DNA from: PRO6 sp035565775
GTDB lineage: Bacteria > Pseudomonadota > Alphaproteobacteria > Rhizobiales > Xanthobacteraceae
Assembly (NCBI GenBank): GCA_035565775.1
Contig: DATMRW010000023.1
Location: forward strand, 372,001-436,000
Direction of reading: 5' to 3'
DNA: 64,000 nt
The number at the start of each line of letters is the position of its first letter. The first letter of the stretch is position 1. Below, in pieces: positions 56,692-64,000 of the stretch. The position numbers were made by a program, and so were the translations under genes. The notes beneath the pieces are model-generated. The model saw only the letters and a program-made list of their open reading frames with translations, was not told where the DNA came from and searched no databases.

Positions 56692-56906
56692 TGCGTGCAG
56701 CCATTGCCGCGCTGCGGGCGAAAAGCCCTCAGCGCCGGCCGTAAGTCGGATCGGATGATGCCGAGCGGATCCGGTCGGCTAGAGGTTCGTAGACCATCGA
56801 ATCGGCGGGCGCAACTCGGACGCCTGCAACTCGGGAACCTCGGCACATGGATACCGAACGCTTAAGGAGGCGCGCGTAGGTAAGGCGGCGAGCCCGGCAG
56901 ATTTTT

Positions 56907-58334
56907 TCAGTTCGGCCTGACGAGCTGCCGCGCCAATGCCGACATGCCCGTTTTCTTGCGCGGGGGCGCCTTTTCGGCATCGTCCTCGGACAATTTCGGG
57001 ACCAGCGGCACGAATGCGGAGGCCGACGCGGAGGAGGCGCCTTCCGGGCGGACCGGCCGCGGCGGCGAGAACAGATGTCCCTGGCCGAAACGCAGGTCGT
57101 AGTCGAGCAGGTCCGCGACCGCGCGCTCGGTCTCGACGTGGGTGGCGACGAGATCGATCCCGTAGCGGTTCAAGAGGTCCGACAGGTCGGCGGCGTGGAT
57201 GTCCAGCGCCTGCTCTTCGTTCAGCAGCAGGGCCGCCTCGACCTTGACGAAGCGGATGCCGAGCGGAGTGAGGTCGCGCGGGTTGAGCCGCAGGTCGGTG
57301 ACATGATCCATCGACAGGCGCACGCCGCGAGCAACCAGCGCCGTGAGGTGCTCGCGCTCGAGCGGGCTCAGCGTCTGAAGATCGCCCTGCCGGAATTCGA
57401 GGATCAGGGAGGAGGTCAGCGCGCGATTGGCATCGAGGAATTCGAGGCACTCGGCGAACAGCACCGGATCGCGCAGGGTCGAGATCGACAGGTTGCAGAA
57501 CAGGCTGACATCCTGCTTGCGGTCCTTGAGGCGGCGGAGCACCTGCACGCAGCGCAGCAGTACGAGGTTGTCGAGCCGTCCCATCAGCCCGTCGGCTTCG
57601 GCAAGATGGATGAAGTCGCCGGCGTCGATCATCTTGCCGTCGTCGCCGGGCAGGCGCGCCAACGCCTCGTAAAAGCGCACCTTTCGCTGCGGCAGCGTGA
57701 CGAGCGGCTGCAGGTAGACCTCGATGCGGTTGGCATCGATCGCCTCGCGCAGCGCGGCGCGGATGCCGGCCTCGTCGCGGGCCTGTTCGTGCGGGGGCGC
57801 GGCCTGCGACGGCACTTCCTCGGCGTCGTTGTCGGTGGACCCGATGGCGATGTCGTCCGTCTCGATGATCGCGGCGGCGGCCGTTTCGCGTTCGCGGGCC
57901 GGCGGCGGGGCGAGGATCTGGTCGTTCAAAGCATCTTCATGCGCCGCGACCGATACGGCGAGCTGGCGGACGAGGAGACCGAGTTCGTTGATCTCTTCGG
58001 TGACTGAGGCATCCGGCGCCCGGCGCTGGGCTTCGACCGCGGCGATCCGGGTTTCCAGCGCGGCGAGCCGGCGGCCGAAATCGGACATCTGGCGGGCCAG
58101 ATCGCCGACGCCGCGGGACAAGTCGCCGAGGCGCGCGCCGGGATCGTGGCGCGCGTGCATCCGCATCGAAATGGCGTTGTAGAGGATCATCAGGGTGAGC
58201 GCGGCGAGCGCGATGGTCCCGGCTTCCAGCGGGGCCAGTCCGGCGGCGGCGTAGAGCACGACCGCAAATGCCCCTGCGATCAGCGCCATGCAGATCAGAA
58301 TAAATATCGTCGACAGCCGGAACATCACAAACAA
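56907..58334 (-). CDS. Membrane-anchored protein with degenerate EAL domain (TipF-like)
   Basis: A 475-residue protein with two transmembrane helices near residues 5-32 and 36-55, a predicted coiled coil at about 80-135, a disordered linker and a C-terminal EAL domain from about 200. The EAL glutamate is kept (YEALARL, 223), as are Asn281, Glu313, Lys364 and Gln418. Other catalytic positions are changed: the DDFGTG element reads MDHVTDL (second Asp is His344), and the AEGVE element reads VATHVE (acid replaced at 398). It should not hydrolyse cyclic di-GMP but may still bind it. Layout resembles Caulobacter TipF, a flagellar placement factor. That link is inference. Confidence 0.8.
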   Translation of the reverse strand: MFVMFRLSTIFILICMALIAGAFAVVLYAAAGLAPLEAGTIALAALTLMILYNAISMRMHARHDPGARLGDLSRGVGDLARQMSDFGRRLAALETRIAAVEAQRRAPDASVTEEINELGLLVRQLAVSVAAHEDALNDQILAPPPARERETAAAAIIETDDIAIGSTDNDAEEVPSQAAPPHEQARDEAGIRAALREAIDANRIEVYLQPLVTLPQRKVRFYEALARLPGDDGKMIDAGDFIHLAEADGLMGRLDNLVLLRCVQVLRRLKDRKQDVSLFCNLSISTLRDPVLFAECLEFLDANRALTSSLILEFRQGDLQTLSPLEREHLTALVARGVRLSMDHVTDLRLNPRDLTPLGIRFVKVEAALLLNEEQALDIHAADLSDLLNRYGIDLVATHVETERAVADLLDYDLRFGQGHLFSPPRPVRPEGASSASASAFVPLVPKLSEDDAEKAPPRKKTGMSALARQLVRPN

Positions 58335-58434
58335 CCCTCGCCCGGGTAGCCTGTTGCCACCCGAGTTCCGGCGCCATCATGGCTGATTCGGCGCCGGAGC
58401 GGATATTCGTGCGGCGGTTGTCCCCGGTCGCGGC

Positions 58435-59781
58435 TTACGCGACCGAGCGGATGACCTTGGCGACTTTGCCGATCATCTCGCCGATCTGGTCCTCGCTGAT
58501 GATCAGCGGCGGGGTGAGGGCCAGGGTATCGCCGGCAACCCGCAGCATCAGGTCGTTCTTGTGGAATGCCGAGGCGAGCGCATTGTAGCCGCGCTTGCCG
58601 GGCCCTTCGGCGAGCGGCTTGAGGTCGATGCCGGCGGTGATACCGACGGTGCGGATGTCCAGCACGTTCGGCTCGTCGCGCAGGCTCATCACCGCGTCGG
58701 CGAACTTGCCCTCGAGGCTGCGGGCGCGCTCGAACAGCTTTTCGTCGCGGTAGATGTCGAGCGTGGCGAGGCCGGCCGCGGTCGCGAGCGGGTGGGCGGA
58801 ATAGGTGTAGCCGTGGCACAGCTCGATGACGTGGTCCGGGCCATTCATGAAGGTCTTGTAGATCGTGTCGCGCACGATCACGCCGCCCATCGGGGCCGCG
58901 CCGTTGGTGACGCCCTTGGCGAAGGTGATCATGTCCGGCGTCACGCCATAGCGCTCCGCGGCGAAGGCAAAGCCGAGGCGGCCGAAGCCGGTGATGACCT
59001 CGTCGAAGACCAGCAGGATGCCGTGCTGGGTGCAGATATCGCGCAGCCGCTGGAGGTAGCCCTTCGGCGGCGGCAGCACGCCGGTCGAGCCGGCCATCGG
59101 TTCCACGATGACGGCGGCGACGGTGTTCGCGCCGTGTAGGTTGACCAGCCGCTCGAGCTCATCCGCAAGATGCGCGCCCCATTCCGGCTCGCCCTTGGTG
59201 AAGGCCTGCTGTTCGCGGTTGTAGGTCGCGGGCAGGTGGTCGACGCCGGTCAATAGTGTGCCGAACAGGCGGCGGTTGGGAACGATGCCGCCGACCGAGG
59301 TGCCGCCAAAGCCGACGCCGTGATAGCCGCGCTCGCGGCCGATCAGGCGGAAGCGGGCGCCTTCGCCGCGGATGTTGTGATAGGCGAGCGCCATTTTCAG
59401 CGCGGTATCGGCGGCTTCCGAGCCGGAATTGCAGAAGAAAACGTGGTCGAGGCCGTCGGGCGCGAGCGCCGCGATCCGGCTGGCCAACTCGAAGGACTGC
59501 GGGTGGCCGAACTGGAACGGTGGGGCGTAGTCGAGCGCCTCGGCCTGCTGGCTGATGGCGGCGGCGATCGTCTCCCGCCCATGGCCCGCGTTGGAGCACC
59601 ACATGCCGGCGGCAGCATCCAGAATTCTGCGGCCATCGACCGTGATGTAATGCATGTCCTTGGCGCCGGCGAGCAGGCGCGGGGCGCTTTTGAAGGCGCG
59701 GTTCGCGGTGAACGGCATCCAGAAAGCTTCCAGATCATTCGGGACCGCGGATGCTGGTTTGATCGGGCTGGTAATGTTCAT
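58435..59781 (-). CDS. Class III PLP-dependent aminotransferase (omega-amino acid:pyruvate type)
   Basis: A fold-type I aminotransferase of class III, 448 residues. It moves an amino group from an omega- or beta-amino compound to pyruvate or a related keto acid. Key positions are visible: FCNSGSEAADTALKMALAYH for the phosphate-binding loop, Asp260 in LLVFDEVITGFGRLGFAF, and the PLP lysine 289 in ITFAKGVTNGAAPMGG. The WMPFTANR start (near 21) and DAAAGMWCSNAGHGR are typical of beta-alanine/omega-amino acid transaminases. GAGGT precedes the ATG at 59781; the open frame runs on upstream but is not conserved. No regulator is adjacent. Substrate is not resolved between beta-alanine, taurine and others. 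Confidence 0.85.
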   Translation of the reverse strand: MNITSPIKPASAVPNDLEAFWMPFTANRAFKSAPRLLAGAKDMHYITVDGRRILDAAAGMWCSNAGHGRETIAAAISQQAEALDYAPPFQFGHPQSFELASRIAALAPDGLDHVFFCNSGSEAADTALKMALAYHNIRGEGARFRLIGRERGYHGVGFGGTSVGGIVPNRRLFGTLLTGVDHLPATYNREQQAFTKGEPEWGAHLADELERLVNLHGANTVAAVIVEPMAGSTGVLPPPKGYLQRLRDICTQHGILLVFDEVITGFGRLGFAFAAERYGVTPDMITFAKGVTNGAAPMGGVIVRDTIYKTFMNGPDHVIELCHGYTYSAHPLATAAGLATLDIYRDEKLFERARSLEGKFADAVMSLRDEPNVLDIRTVGITAGIDLKPLAEGPGKRGYNALASAFHKNDLMLRVAGDTLALTPPLIISEDQIGEMIGKVAKVIRSVA

Positions 59782-60165
59782 GACGACCTCGCTTCTAGCT
59801 CGCGCCTTTTTGGGGATGGCCGGGCGAAGGACAGGCCCGCGGTACGGACTGTAAAGGGAATCCGGGGGCCCGGCATTCGTTTTGTTATGCGGCGATTGTC
59901 CGCAGTCGCGCGCGCATTTGCAAGCAGGGCCTGATCCGTGCGCCCGAAATCGGGAAATGGCAGCAGAGCCACCGATAGCCGGATTCGCGCCAATAGTCAG
60001 AGGTATTAGTGTAGCGCTCTCGGGATGATTGTTTTGTCCGATTTTGCTCCCCGCAAATCGTGCCTGCGCCGCCCCGGCGTATGGTGCGCTCGGCCCCCCT
60101 GATTTTCTCGGGGCGGCGGCGTGGCCCCGCTTGCCGGGCGTCGCAGCGGCTGGTACCACGCCAAA
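59782..60165. other. Divergent intergenic region, no gene supported
   Basis: 384 bases between the aminotransferase (minus) and hisS (plus). The open frames through it are upstream extensions of both genes without family sequence. It must hold both promoters, but no -35/-10 pair or operator could be assigned. There is no RNA gene seen. Confidence 0.45.
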
Positions 60166-61689
60166 ATGTCCGAGAAAAAACCGAAAAAACCCCAGAAGCT
60201 GAAGGCGCGGCTTCCGCGCGGCCTGATTGATCGCGGGCCGTCGGAGATTGCCGCGACGAGGCGCATGATCGCGGTCATCCAGCAGGTCTACGAGCTTTAC
60301 GGCTTCGAGCCTGTCGAGACGCCGGCGATCGAATTCACCGACGCGCTGGGCAAGTTTCTGCCCGATCAGGATCGTCCGAATGAGGGCGTGTTCTCGTTCC
60401 AGGACGACGACGAGCAGTGGCTGTCGCTGCGCTACGACCTGACGGCGCCGCTCGCCCGCTACGTCGCCGAAAATTTTGACGCGCTGCCAAAGCCTTATCG
60501 CAGCTACCGCGCCGGCTACGTGTTCCGCAATGAGAAGCCGGGGCCGGGCCGCTTCCGCCAGTTCATGCAGTTCGATGCCGACACCGTCGGCTCGGCCTCG
60601 CCAGCGGCGGATGCTGAAATCTGCATGATGGCGGCGGATGCGATGGAAGCCCTCGGCATTCCGCGCGGCCAGTATGTCGTGAAGGTCAACAACCGCAAGG
60701 TGCTGGACGGCGTGCTCGAAGCCATCGGCCTCGGCGGCGACGAGAATGCCGGCCGCCGGCTGACGGTGCTGCGGGCGATCGACAAGCTCGACAAGTTTGG
60801 CCCCGAAGGCGTGCGCCTGCTTTTGGGCGAGGGGCGCAAGGACGAGAGCGGCGACTTCACCAAGGGCGCGGAGCTCGACGACGAGCAGATCGCCGCGGTG
60901 CTGTTGAGCCTCGAGTCCGACAGCGCCGGGGAGGGAGGCGCCAAATCGGGGGGCGACTGCGGCCCGCTCGGACGCTTGCTGGACAACCAGACCTATCGCG
61001 ATGGTCGTGACGAGCTCGCCGAGATCGACAAGCTTGTAACCTCCGCCGGGTATGACGAGACGCGCATCCGCATCGATCCCTCGGTTGTGCGCGGGCTCGA
61101 ATACTATACCGGCCCGGTCTACGAGGTCGAACTGTTGCTCGAGACCAAGGACGAAAAGGGCCGCCCGGTGCGGTTCGGCTCGGTCGGTGGCGGCGGGCGC
61201 TACGATGGGCTGGTGTCGCGGTTCCGCGGCGAGCCGGTGCCGGCGACCGGTTTCTCGGTCGGGGTGTCGCGCCTGCAGGCTGCGCTCGAACTGATCTACC
61301 GCGACCAGCCGCAGGCACCGGCGTTCGGCCCCGTCGTGGTGACGGTGTTCGACCGCGATCGCGTGACCGATTATCAGAAAATGGTCGCGACGCTCCGCAG
61401 CGCGGGCATCCGCGCCGAACTCTATCTCGGCAATCCGAAGAATATGGGCAACCAGCTCAAATATGCGGATCGCCGCAACGCGCCCTGTGTCATCATTCAG
61501 GGCTCGGATGAGAAGGCGCGCGGCGAGGTCCAGATCAAGGATCTGGTCGAAGGCGCGAAGGCGGCGGCGGCAATCGCTTCCAACCAGGAATGGCGGGAAA
61601 CGCGCCCGGCGCAGTTCTCATGCGCGGAAGGCGAACTGGTCGACAAGGTGCGCGAGGTCTTGGCGCGCCACGAGGTCGACTGGAGCTAG
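60166..61689 (+). CDS. hisS: Histidyl-tRNA synthetase HisS
   Basis: A class II synthetase that charges tRNA-His. It has 507 residues from the ATG at 60166, longer than the enterobacterial form and of the alphaproteobacterial type. Signatures are motif 2 in SYRAGYVFRNEKPGPGRFRQ, the histidine A motif VRGLEYYTGPVYEVE, and motif 3 around PVPATGFSVGVSRL. The lysine-rich N-terminus (MSEKKPKKPQKLKARLP) precedes the catalytic core. An upstream open frame reaches 60121 but lacks a ribosome-binding site. A paralogue, hisZ, is at 26 kb. An intrinsic terminator follows. Confidence 0.95.
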   Translation: MSEKKPKKPQKLKARLPRGLIDRGPSEIAATRRMIAVIQQVYELYGFEPVETPAIEFTDALGKFLPDQDRPNEGVFSFQDDDEQWLSLRYDLTAPLARYVAENFDALPKPYRSYRAGYVFRNEKPGPGRFRQFMQFDADTVGSASPAADAEICMMAADAMEALGIPRGQYVVKVNNRKVLDGVLEAIGLGGDENAGRRLTVLRAIDKLDKFGPEGVRLLLGEGRKDESGDFTKGAELDDEQIAAVLLSLESDSAGEGGAKSGGDCGPLGRLLDNQTYRDGRDELAEIDKLVTSAGYDETRIRIDPSVVRGLEYYTGPVYEVELLLETKDEKGRPVRFGSVGGGGRYDGLVSRFRGEPVPATGFSVGVSRLQAALELIYRDQPQAPAFGPVVVTVFDRDRVTDYQKMVATLRSAGIRAELYLGNPKNMGNQLKYADRRNAPCVIIQGSDEKARGEVQIKDLVEGAKAAAAIASNQEWRETRPAQFSCAEGELVDKVREVLARHEVDWS

Positions 61690-61710
61690 CCGCTCAAGGT
61701 CCCAAGGATT

Positions 61711-61740
61711 GGCGTCGCCGAACGGCGGCGCCTTATTTTT
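61711..61740 (+). terminator. Intrinsic terminator of hisS
   Basis: GGCGTCGCC pairs with GGCGGCGCC (one G-T pair) around a GAAC loop, followed by TTATTTTT. It lies 22 bases past the hisS stop and before the tautomerase gene. Confidence 0.8.
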
Positions 61741-61763
61741 CGACATCAAAACAGGGAGCAAAA

Positions 61764-61967
61764 ATGCCCGAGGTCCTGATCAATCTGGCTGCTGGCCGGT
61801 CTGAAGAACTGAAGAAGAACCTGATGAAGGACATCAGCGACGTGGTGGTGAAGCACACCGGCCTCGATGCCGAGCATGTCGTCGTCACCATCATGGAAGT
61901 GCCGCTCGTCAACAAGATGAAGGGCGGCAAGACGTTCGTCGAACGCGCGGCCGCCCCGCCGAAATAA
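61764..61967 (+). CDS. 4-oxalocrotonate tautomerase family protein
   Basis: A 67-residue tautomerase-superfamily protein. After removal of the initiator Met, Pro1 (MPEVLINLAAGRSEELK) is the catalytic base. The core shows LMKDISDVVVKHTGLDAEHV, then VTIMEVPLVNKMKGGK. The family includes xylH-type 4-oxalocrotonate tautomerase and a range of related small enzymes such as dehalogenase or decarboxylase members. No aromatic meta-cleavage genes are near, so the substrate is unknown. GGGAG precedes the ATG. Single gene with a terminator upstream. Confidence 0.87.
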   Translation: MPEVLINLAAGRSEELKKNLMKDISDVVVKHTGLDAEHVVVTIMEVPLVNKMKGGKTFVERAAAPPK

Positions 61968-62024
61968 TTTTTTTTCGATCCGAGCTGAGGAGGCGGGCGC
62001 GACAGCGCCGCCTCCGCGGCCTTG

Positions 62025-62813
62025 CTATTGAAACACCGCAATGCTCTGCCGCGCTGCGAGTACCGGCTTGCCCGCCGCATTCCAGATCATCATCGCCTGA
62101 TTGGAATAGCCGGCTGTCGCGTTTTCGGCCGCGGTGCGCACCAGCCACCAGCCGTTTTCCGTTTCCAGTTCGTCGGTGAACAGATCGACCGCCCAGGTCA
62201 TCGTGCTGATGGGCGCGAACTTGCTGAACAGCACCGCGGCCGCCGGCGGCGGCGCATCGGCCAGCGCCAGCAGGGAAACGATCGACGGCTGCAGATCGGG
62301 ATCGCGGTGCTTGAGCCAGAGCGTCATGGTCGGCGCGCCTGCCTGACTTATCGGCGGATGGCCGGCGGCAAGCTTGCCGTCGAAATGCTGGGTGAAGTTC
62401 AGCCCGGCGACGTGGCGGAAAAAGCCGGGGCACTCGTCCGGCGGCGCCACCTCGGGCGCGGGGCATTCTTCATAGTCGAGGGCGGACGGGCGCGCCGTAC
62501 CGAAGCAGAAGGTCGCGCGGGTTGCGAGCCCGGCGTCGCCGGAGAGGTCAGTGCCGACGAAGGCCGTCGACTTTCCCCGGCGCAGCAGGTCGGAGCGGAT
62601 CACGAGGGGGCCGCTCGCCGGGCCGACGAACGAGAACTGCGCCGAGCGAAGCGGCGGAAGGTCGGGAATCGCGCGGCGCGCGCTTTCGAGGCAGATCGCA
62701 GCGGCAAGGCCGCCATAGGCCGTGCGGCCCTGAAGCCAATCGTCGGTGACGGAGACGCCGTAAAGGCCCCCATTCTCCGAGATTGACGCAATAAGCCTCG
62801 TGAACTCCATCAT
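62025..62813 (-). CDS. Acyl-CoA thioesterase family protein (TesB-like double hot-dog)
   Basis: A 262-residue protein of the double hot-dog thioesterase superfamily (TesB/4HBT_3 type), which cleaves acyl-CoA. The two hot-dog halves are seen in GRTAYGGLAAAICLESARR with RSAQFSFVGPASGPLVIRSD, and in the C-terminal part with TMTWAVDLFTDELE and GYSNQAMMIWNAAGKPV. No signal peptide. It is divergent from the FlK-like gene. Substrate chain length unknown. Confidence 0.82.
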   Translation of the reverse strand: MMEFTRLIASISENGGLYGVSVTDDWLQGRTAYGGLAAAICLESARRAIPDLPPLRSAQFSFVGPASGPLVIRSDLLRRGKSTAFVGTDLSGDAGLATRATFCFGTARPSALDYEECPAPEVAPPDECPGFFRHVAGLNFTQHFDGKLAAGHPPISQAGAPTMTLWLKHRDPDLQPSIVSLLALADAPPPAAAVLFSKFAPISTMTWAVDLFTDELETENGWWLVRTAAENATAGYSNQAMMIWNAAGKPVLAARQSIAVFQ

Positions 62814-62970
62814 TCGCCGTCTCCTCCGCCATCTTGTCGCGATGGCCTATTTTGCTCGACTGCTCTTGGCGGCGAGTGCGGCTTGCCCCCGCCTGTTCTG
62901 CTTGGCACCATAGGTGGTCAGTTAGATGTCGACCATCATATTTAGGCATAGCTGGCATGGGGGGGAGACA

Positions 62971-63384
62971 ATGGACGGCGAGCGCAGCATCAACCTTCCG
63001 GAACTGATCGCAGTCGGCACCCGCGAGCGGCGCTCGGTCGTCGTCTCGCCAGAACTGACCGTCGGGCACTTCGTCCCCGGCATGCCGCAGGTCTATGCCA
63101 CGCCGATGATGATCATGTTGATGGAGCTGGCGGCGGGCGCCGCGATCGGCCCGCTACTTCCGCCCGGCTATGTCAGCGTCGGAATGGAAGTCAACGTCCG
63201 GCATCTGGCGGCGACCGCCGTCGGCCGTCTGGTGCACGCGACCGCCAAGGTGGTCGAAGTGACGGACAAGACGGTGCTGTTCGAGGTCGAGGCTTTTGAC
63301 GGCGACCGCCTGATCGGCGAGGGCACGCACCGGCGCGGGCTGGTGAATGCCGATGCCTTCAAGAAGCGGTTCAACGCCAGCTAG
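62971..63384 (+). CDS. FlK-like single hot-dog thioesterase
   Basis: A 137-residue thioesterase that matches the layout of Streptomyces FlK, the fluoroacetyl-CoA thioesterase. Catalytic positions align by eye: Thr44 in VYATPMM (FlK Thr42), Glu52 in LMELAAG (Glu50), Gly71 (Gly69), His78 in NVRHLAA (His76), and the arginine in GTHRRGLV (Arg120). The lid segment that carries Phe33 and Phe36 in FlK, which gives fluorine selectivity, is missing here (VPGMPQVYA). So a general acyl-CoA thioesterase is more likely than a fluoro-specific one. GGGGGGAG precedes the ATG. It diverges from a TesB-like gene. Confidence 0.8.
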   Translation: MDGERSINLPELIAVGTRERRSVVVSPELTVGHFVPGMPQVYATPMMIMLMELAAGAAIGPLLPPGYVSVGMEVNVRHLAATAVGRLVHATAKVVEVTDKTVLFEVEAFDGDRLIGEGTHRRGLVNADAFKKRFNAS

Positions 63385-63399
63385 CGCCGTGCAAGGCTC

Positions 63400-63717
63400 T
63401 TAGTAGCGGACGCGGAGGGGGCGCTCCCCGTACAGTTCCTCGTAGAACTGCGCCCGGTAGCGTGCGGGCACGTAGTTGCAATCGAAGGCAGAGTAGGTGC
63501 CGTAGCCGCGGCTGCGTGATGTGAAATTGGCGACCTTGCCATATTTGGCGCAGTGGTGAACCGCGAGGGCTTCAGCATCGACCTGCGCCGCAAGCGAGCT
63601 TGCGATGATGCCGCCGGTATCGTTGCCCTGGAACGGCGGTACGGTGTCCGCGTGCGCTGCGGCGCTCAGGACCAGCGCTGCGAATGCCGCAAGCGTGGCG
63701 GTGCGGAGTAGTCGCAT
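63400..63717 (-). CDS. Small secreted protein of unknown function
   Basis: A 105-residue exported protein. A signal peptide (LLRTATLAAFAALVLSAAAHA) is followed by a short domain with DTVPPFQGNDTGGIIASSLA and a C-terminal part HHCAKYGKVANFTSRSRGYG, ending in YEELYGERPLRVRY. Two cysteines (in HHCAKY and FDCNYV) probably form a disulfide. Strong AGGAG precedes the ATG at 63717. The upstream open frame has no signal peptide and is not used. This layout is common in Bradyrhizobiaceae; no function is known. Confidence 0.75.
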   Translation of the reverse strand: MRLLRTATLAAFAALVLSAAAHADTVPPFQGNDTGGIIASSLAAQVDAEALAVHHCAKYGKVANFTSRSRGYGTYSAFDCNYVPARYRAQFYEELYGERPLRVRY

Positions 63718-63885
63718 CGGTCTCTCCTTTCGTCGCCCCTGCCGGCAAGAATGCAGGGAGCGGAAGCAATTGGCGAGAGGTATCTTCGGGGCGCACAATC
63801 GGCAGGCATCTGTTGCGGCGCTGCACTTGACCTCGTTCCGGCTTCGCGGCACCGTTCACACTCCTCACATTCGGCGAGACGTTTC

Positions 63886-64000
63886 ATGCTTCAGTCGTTG
63901 AAATTGTTTGTGAGCCGGTCCGGACTGACGTCAGCGCTCGGACGCATCGGAGCGGTTTCGCTTGCTGCCGCATTCATCGCCTGCGGGGCGATGGCGCCGG
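63886..64000 (+). CDS. Start of a secreted protein, cut by the window end
   Basis: An ATG at 63886 opens a frame that runs to the right edge: LQSLKLFVSRSGLTSALGR, then IGAVSLAAAFIACGAMAP. The basic start followed by a hydrophobic run looks like a signal peptide with a cleavage site beyond the edge. It diverges from the small secreted protein gene. The product cannot be identified from 38 residues. Confidence 0.5.
   Translation, partial: MLQSLKLFVSRSGLTSALGRIGAVSLAAAFIACGAMAP

Noticed and set aside
61989..62015. Bulged GC hairpin between the tautomerase and TesB-like genes as a terminator
   Set aside because: The stem has a one-base bulge, and the A/T run lies about ten bases beyond it, so function is unsure.

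Overview
The window is 64 kb of GC-rich chromosome with strongly GC-biased third codon positions. Gene content points to an alphaproteobacterium of the Nitrobacteraceae/Bradyrhizobiaceae (Bradyrhizobium, Rhodopseudomonas, Afipia-like). Indicators are a long HisG encoded next to HisZ, an alphaproteobacterial CheZ, small families such as DUF4170, DUF6101 and DUF2093, a lysine-rich histone H1-like protein, and an alpha/beta hydrolase that carries every catalytic position of the Rhodopseudomonas palustris fluoroacetate dehalogenase RPA1163. Almost everything is housekeeping or conserved chromosome. I see no prophage, insertion sequence, CRISPR array, rRNA or tRNA gene.

Layout. 1-3.5 kb: the end of a branched-chain amino-acid-type binding protein, an AzlCD exporter, a TetR regulator and a small cytochrome c. 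3.7-8.5 kb: glycolate oxidase glcD-glcE-glcF, then the H1-like protein. 8.8-13.4 kb: a TorF-type porin, a nitrilase, an SbmA/YddA-type ABC exporter and an internally deleted remnant of an L-lactate/glycolate permease gene. 13.5-17.7 kb: two secreted proteins and groES-groEL with a CIRCE operator. 17.8-24.6 kb: lipoprotein, MFS transporter, CheZ, L,D-transpeptidase, DUF2076 protein, a ChbG/HpnK deacetylase and a glycosyltransferase. 24.7-30.4 kb: hisZ-hisG, rsmE, a secreted repeat protein, ubiA and DUF6101.

30.6-38.3 kb: pmbA, a CysQ-like phosphatase, DUF4170, DUF374 acyltransferase, waaA and lpxK, a tightly packed run dominated by lipid A/Kdo work, with xseA convergent to it. 38.4-46 kb: purD, fluoroacetate dehalogenase, tadA, a pseudouridine synthase with a very long repetitive N-terminus, rsmD, an AT-rich orphan winged-helix gene and mutL. 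46-55 kb (all minus): arfB, a paired M16 peptidase operon, lspA, ileS and ribF. 55.3-64 kb: single-domain CheY, a HAD hydrolase, a degenerate EAL protein, a class III aminotransferase, hisS, a tautomerase, two hot-dog thioesterases (one FlK-like) and two small secreted proteins, the last cut by the window end.

The most connected biology is C2-acid metabolism. A fluoroacetate dehalogenase would yield glycolate, GlcDEF would oxidise glycolate to glyoxylate, a permease gene of the family that imports glycolate/lactate has been reduced to its two ends, and an FlK-like thioesterase lies near the end of the window. The enzyme calls rest on visible motifs; the pathway link is inference. The other points worth attention are the orphan AT-rich gene between rsmD and mutL, the 63-bp coding repeat in the pseudouridine synthase, the EAL protein with lost catalytic positions, and CheY and CheZ encoded far apart with no other chemotaxis genes.
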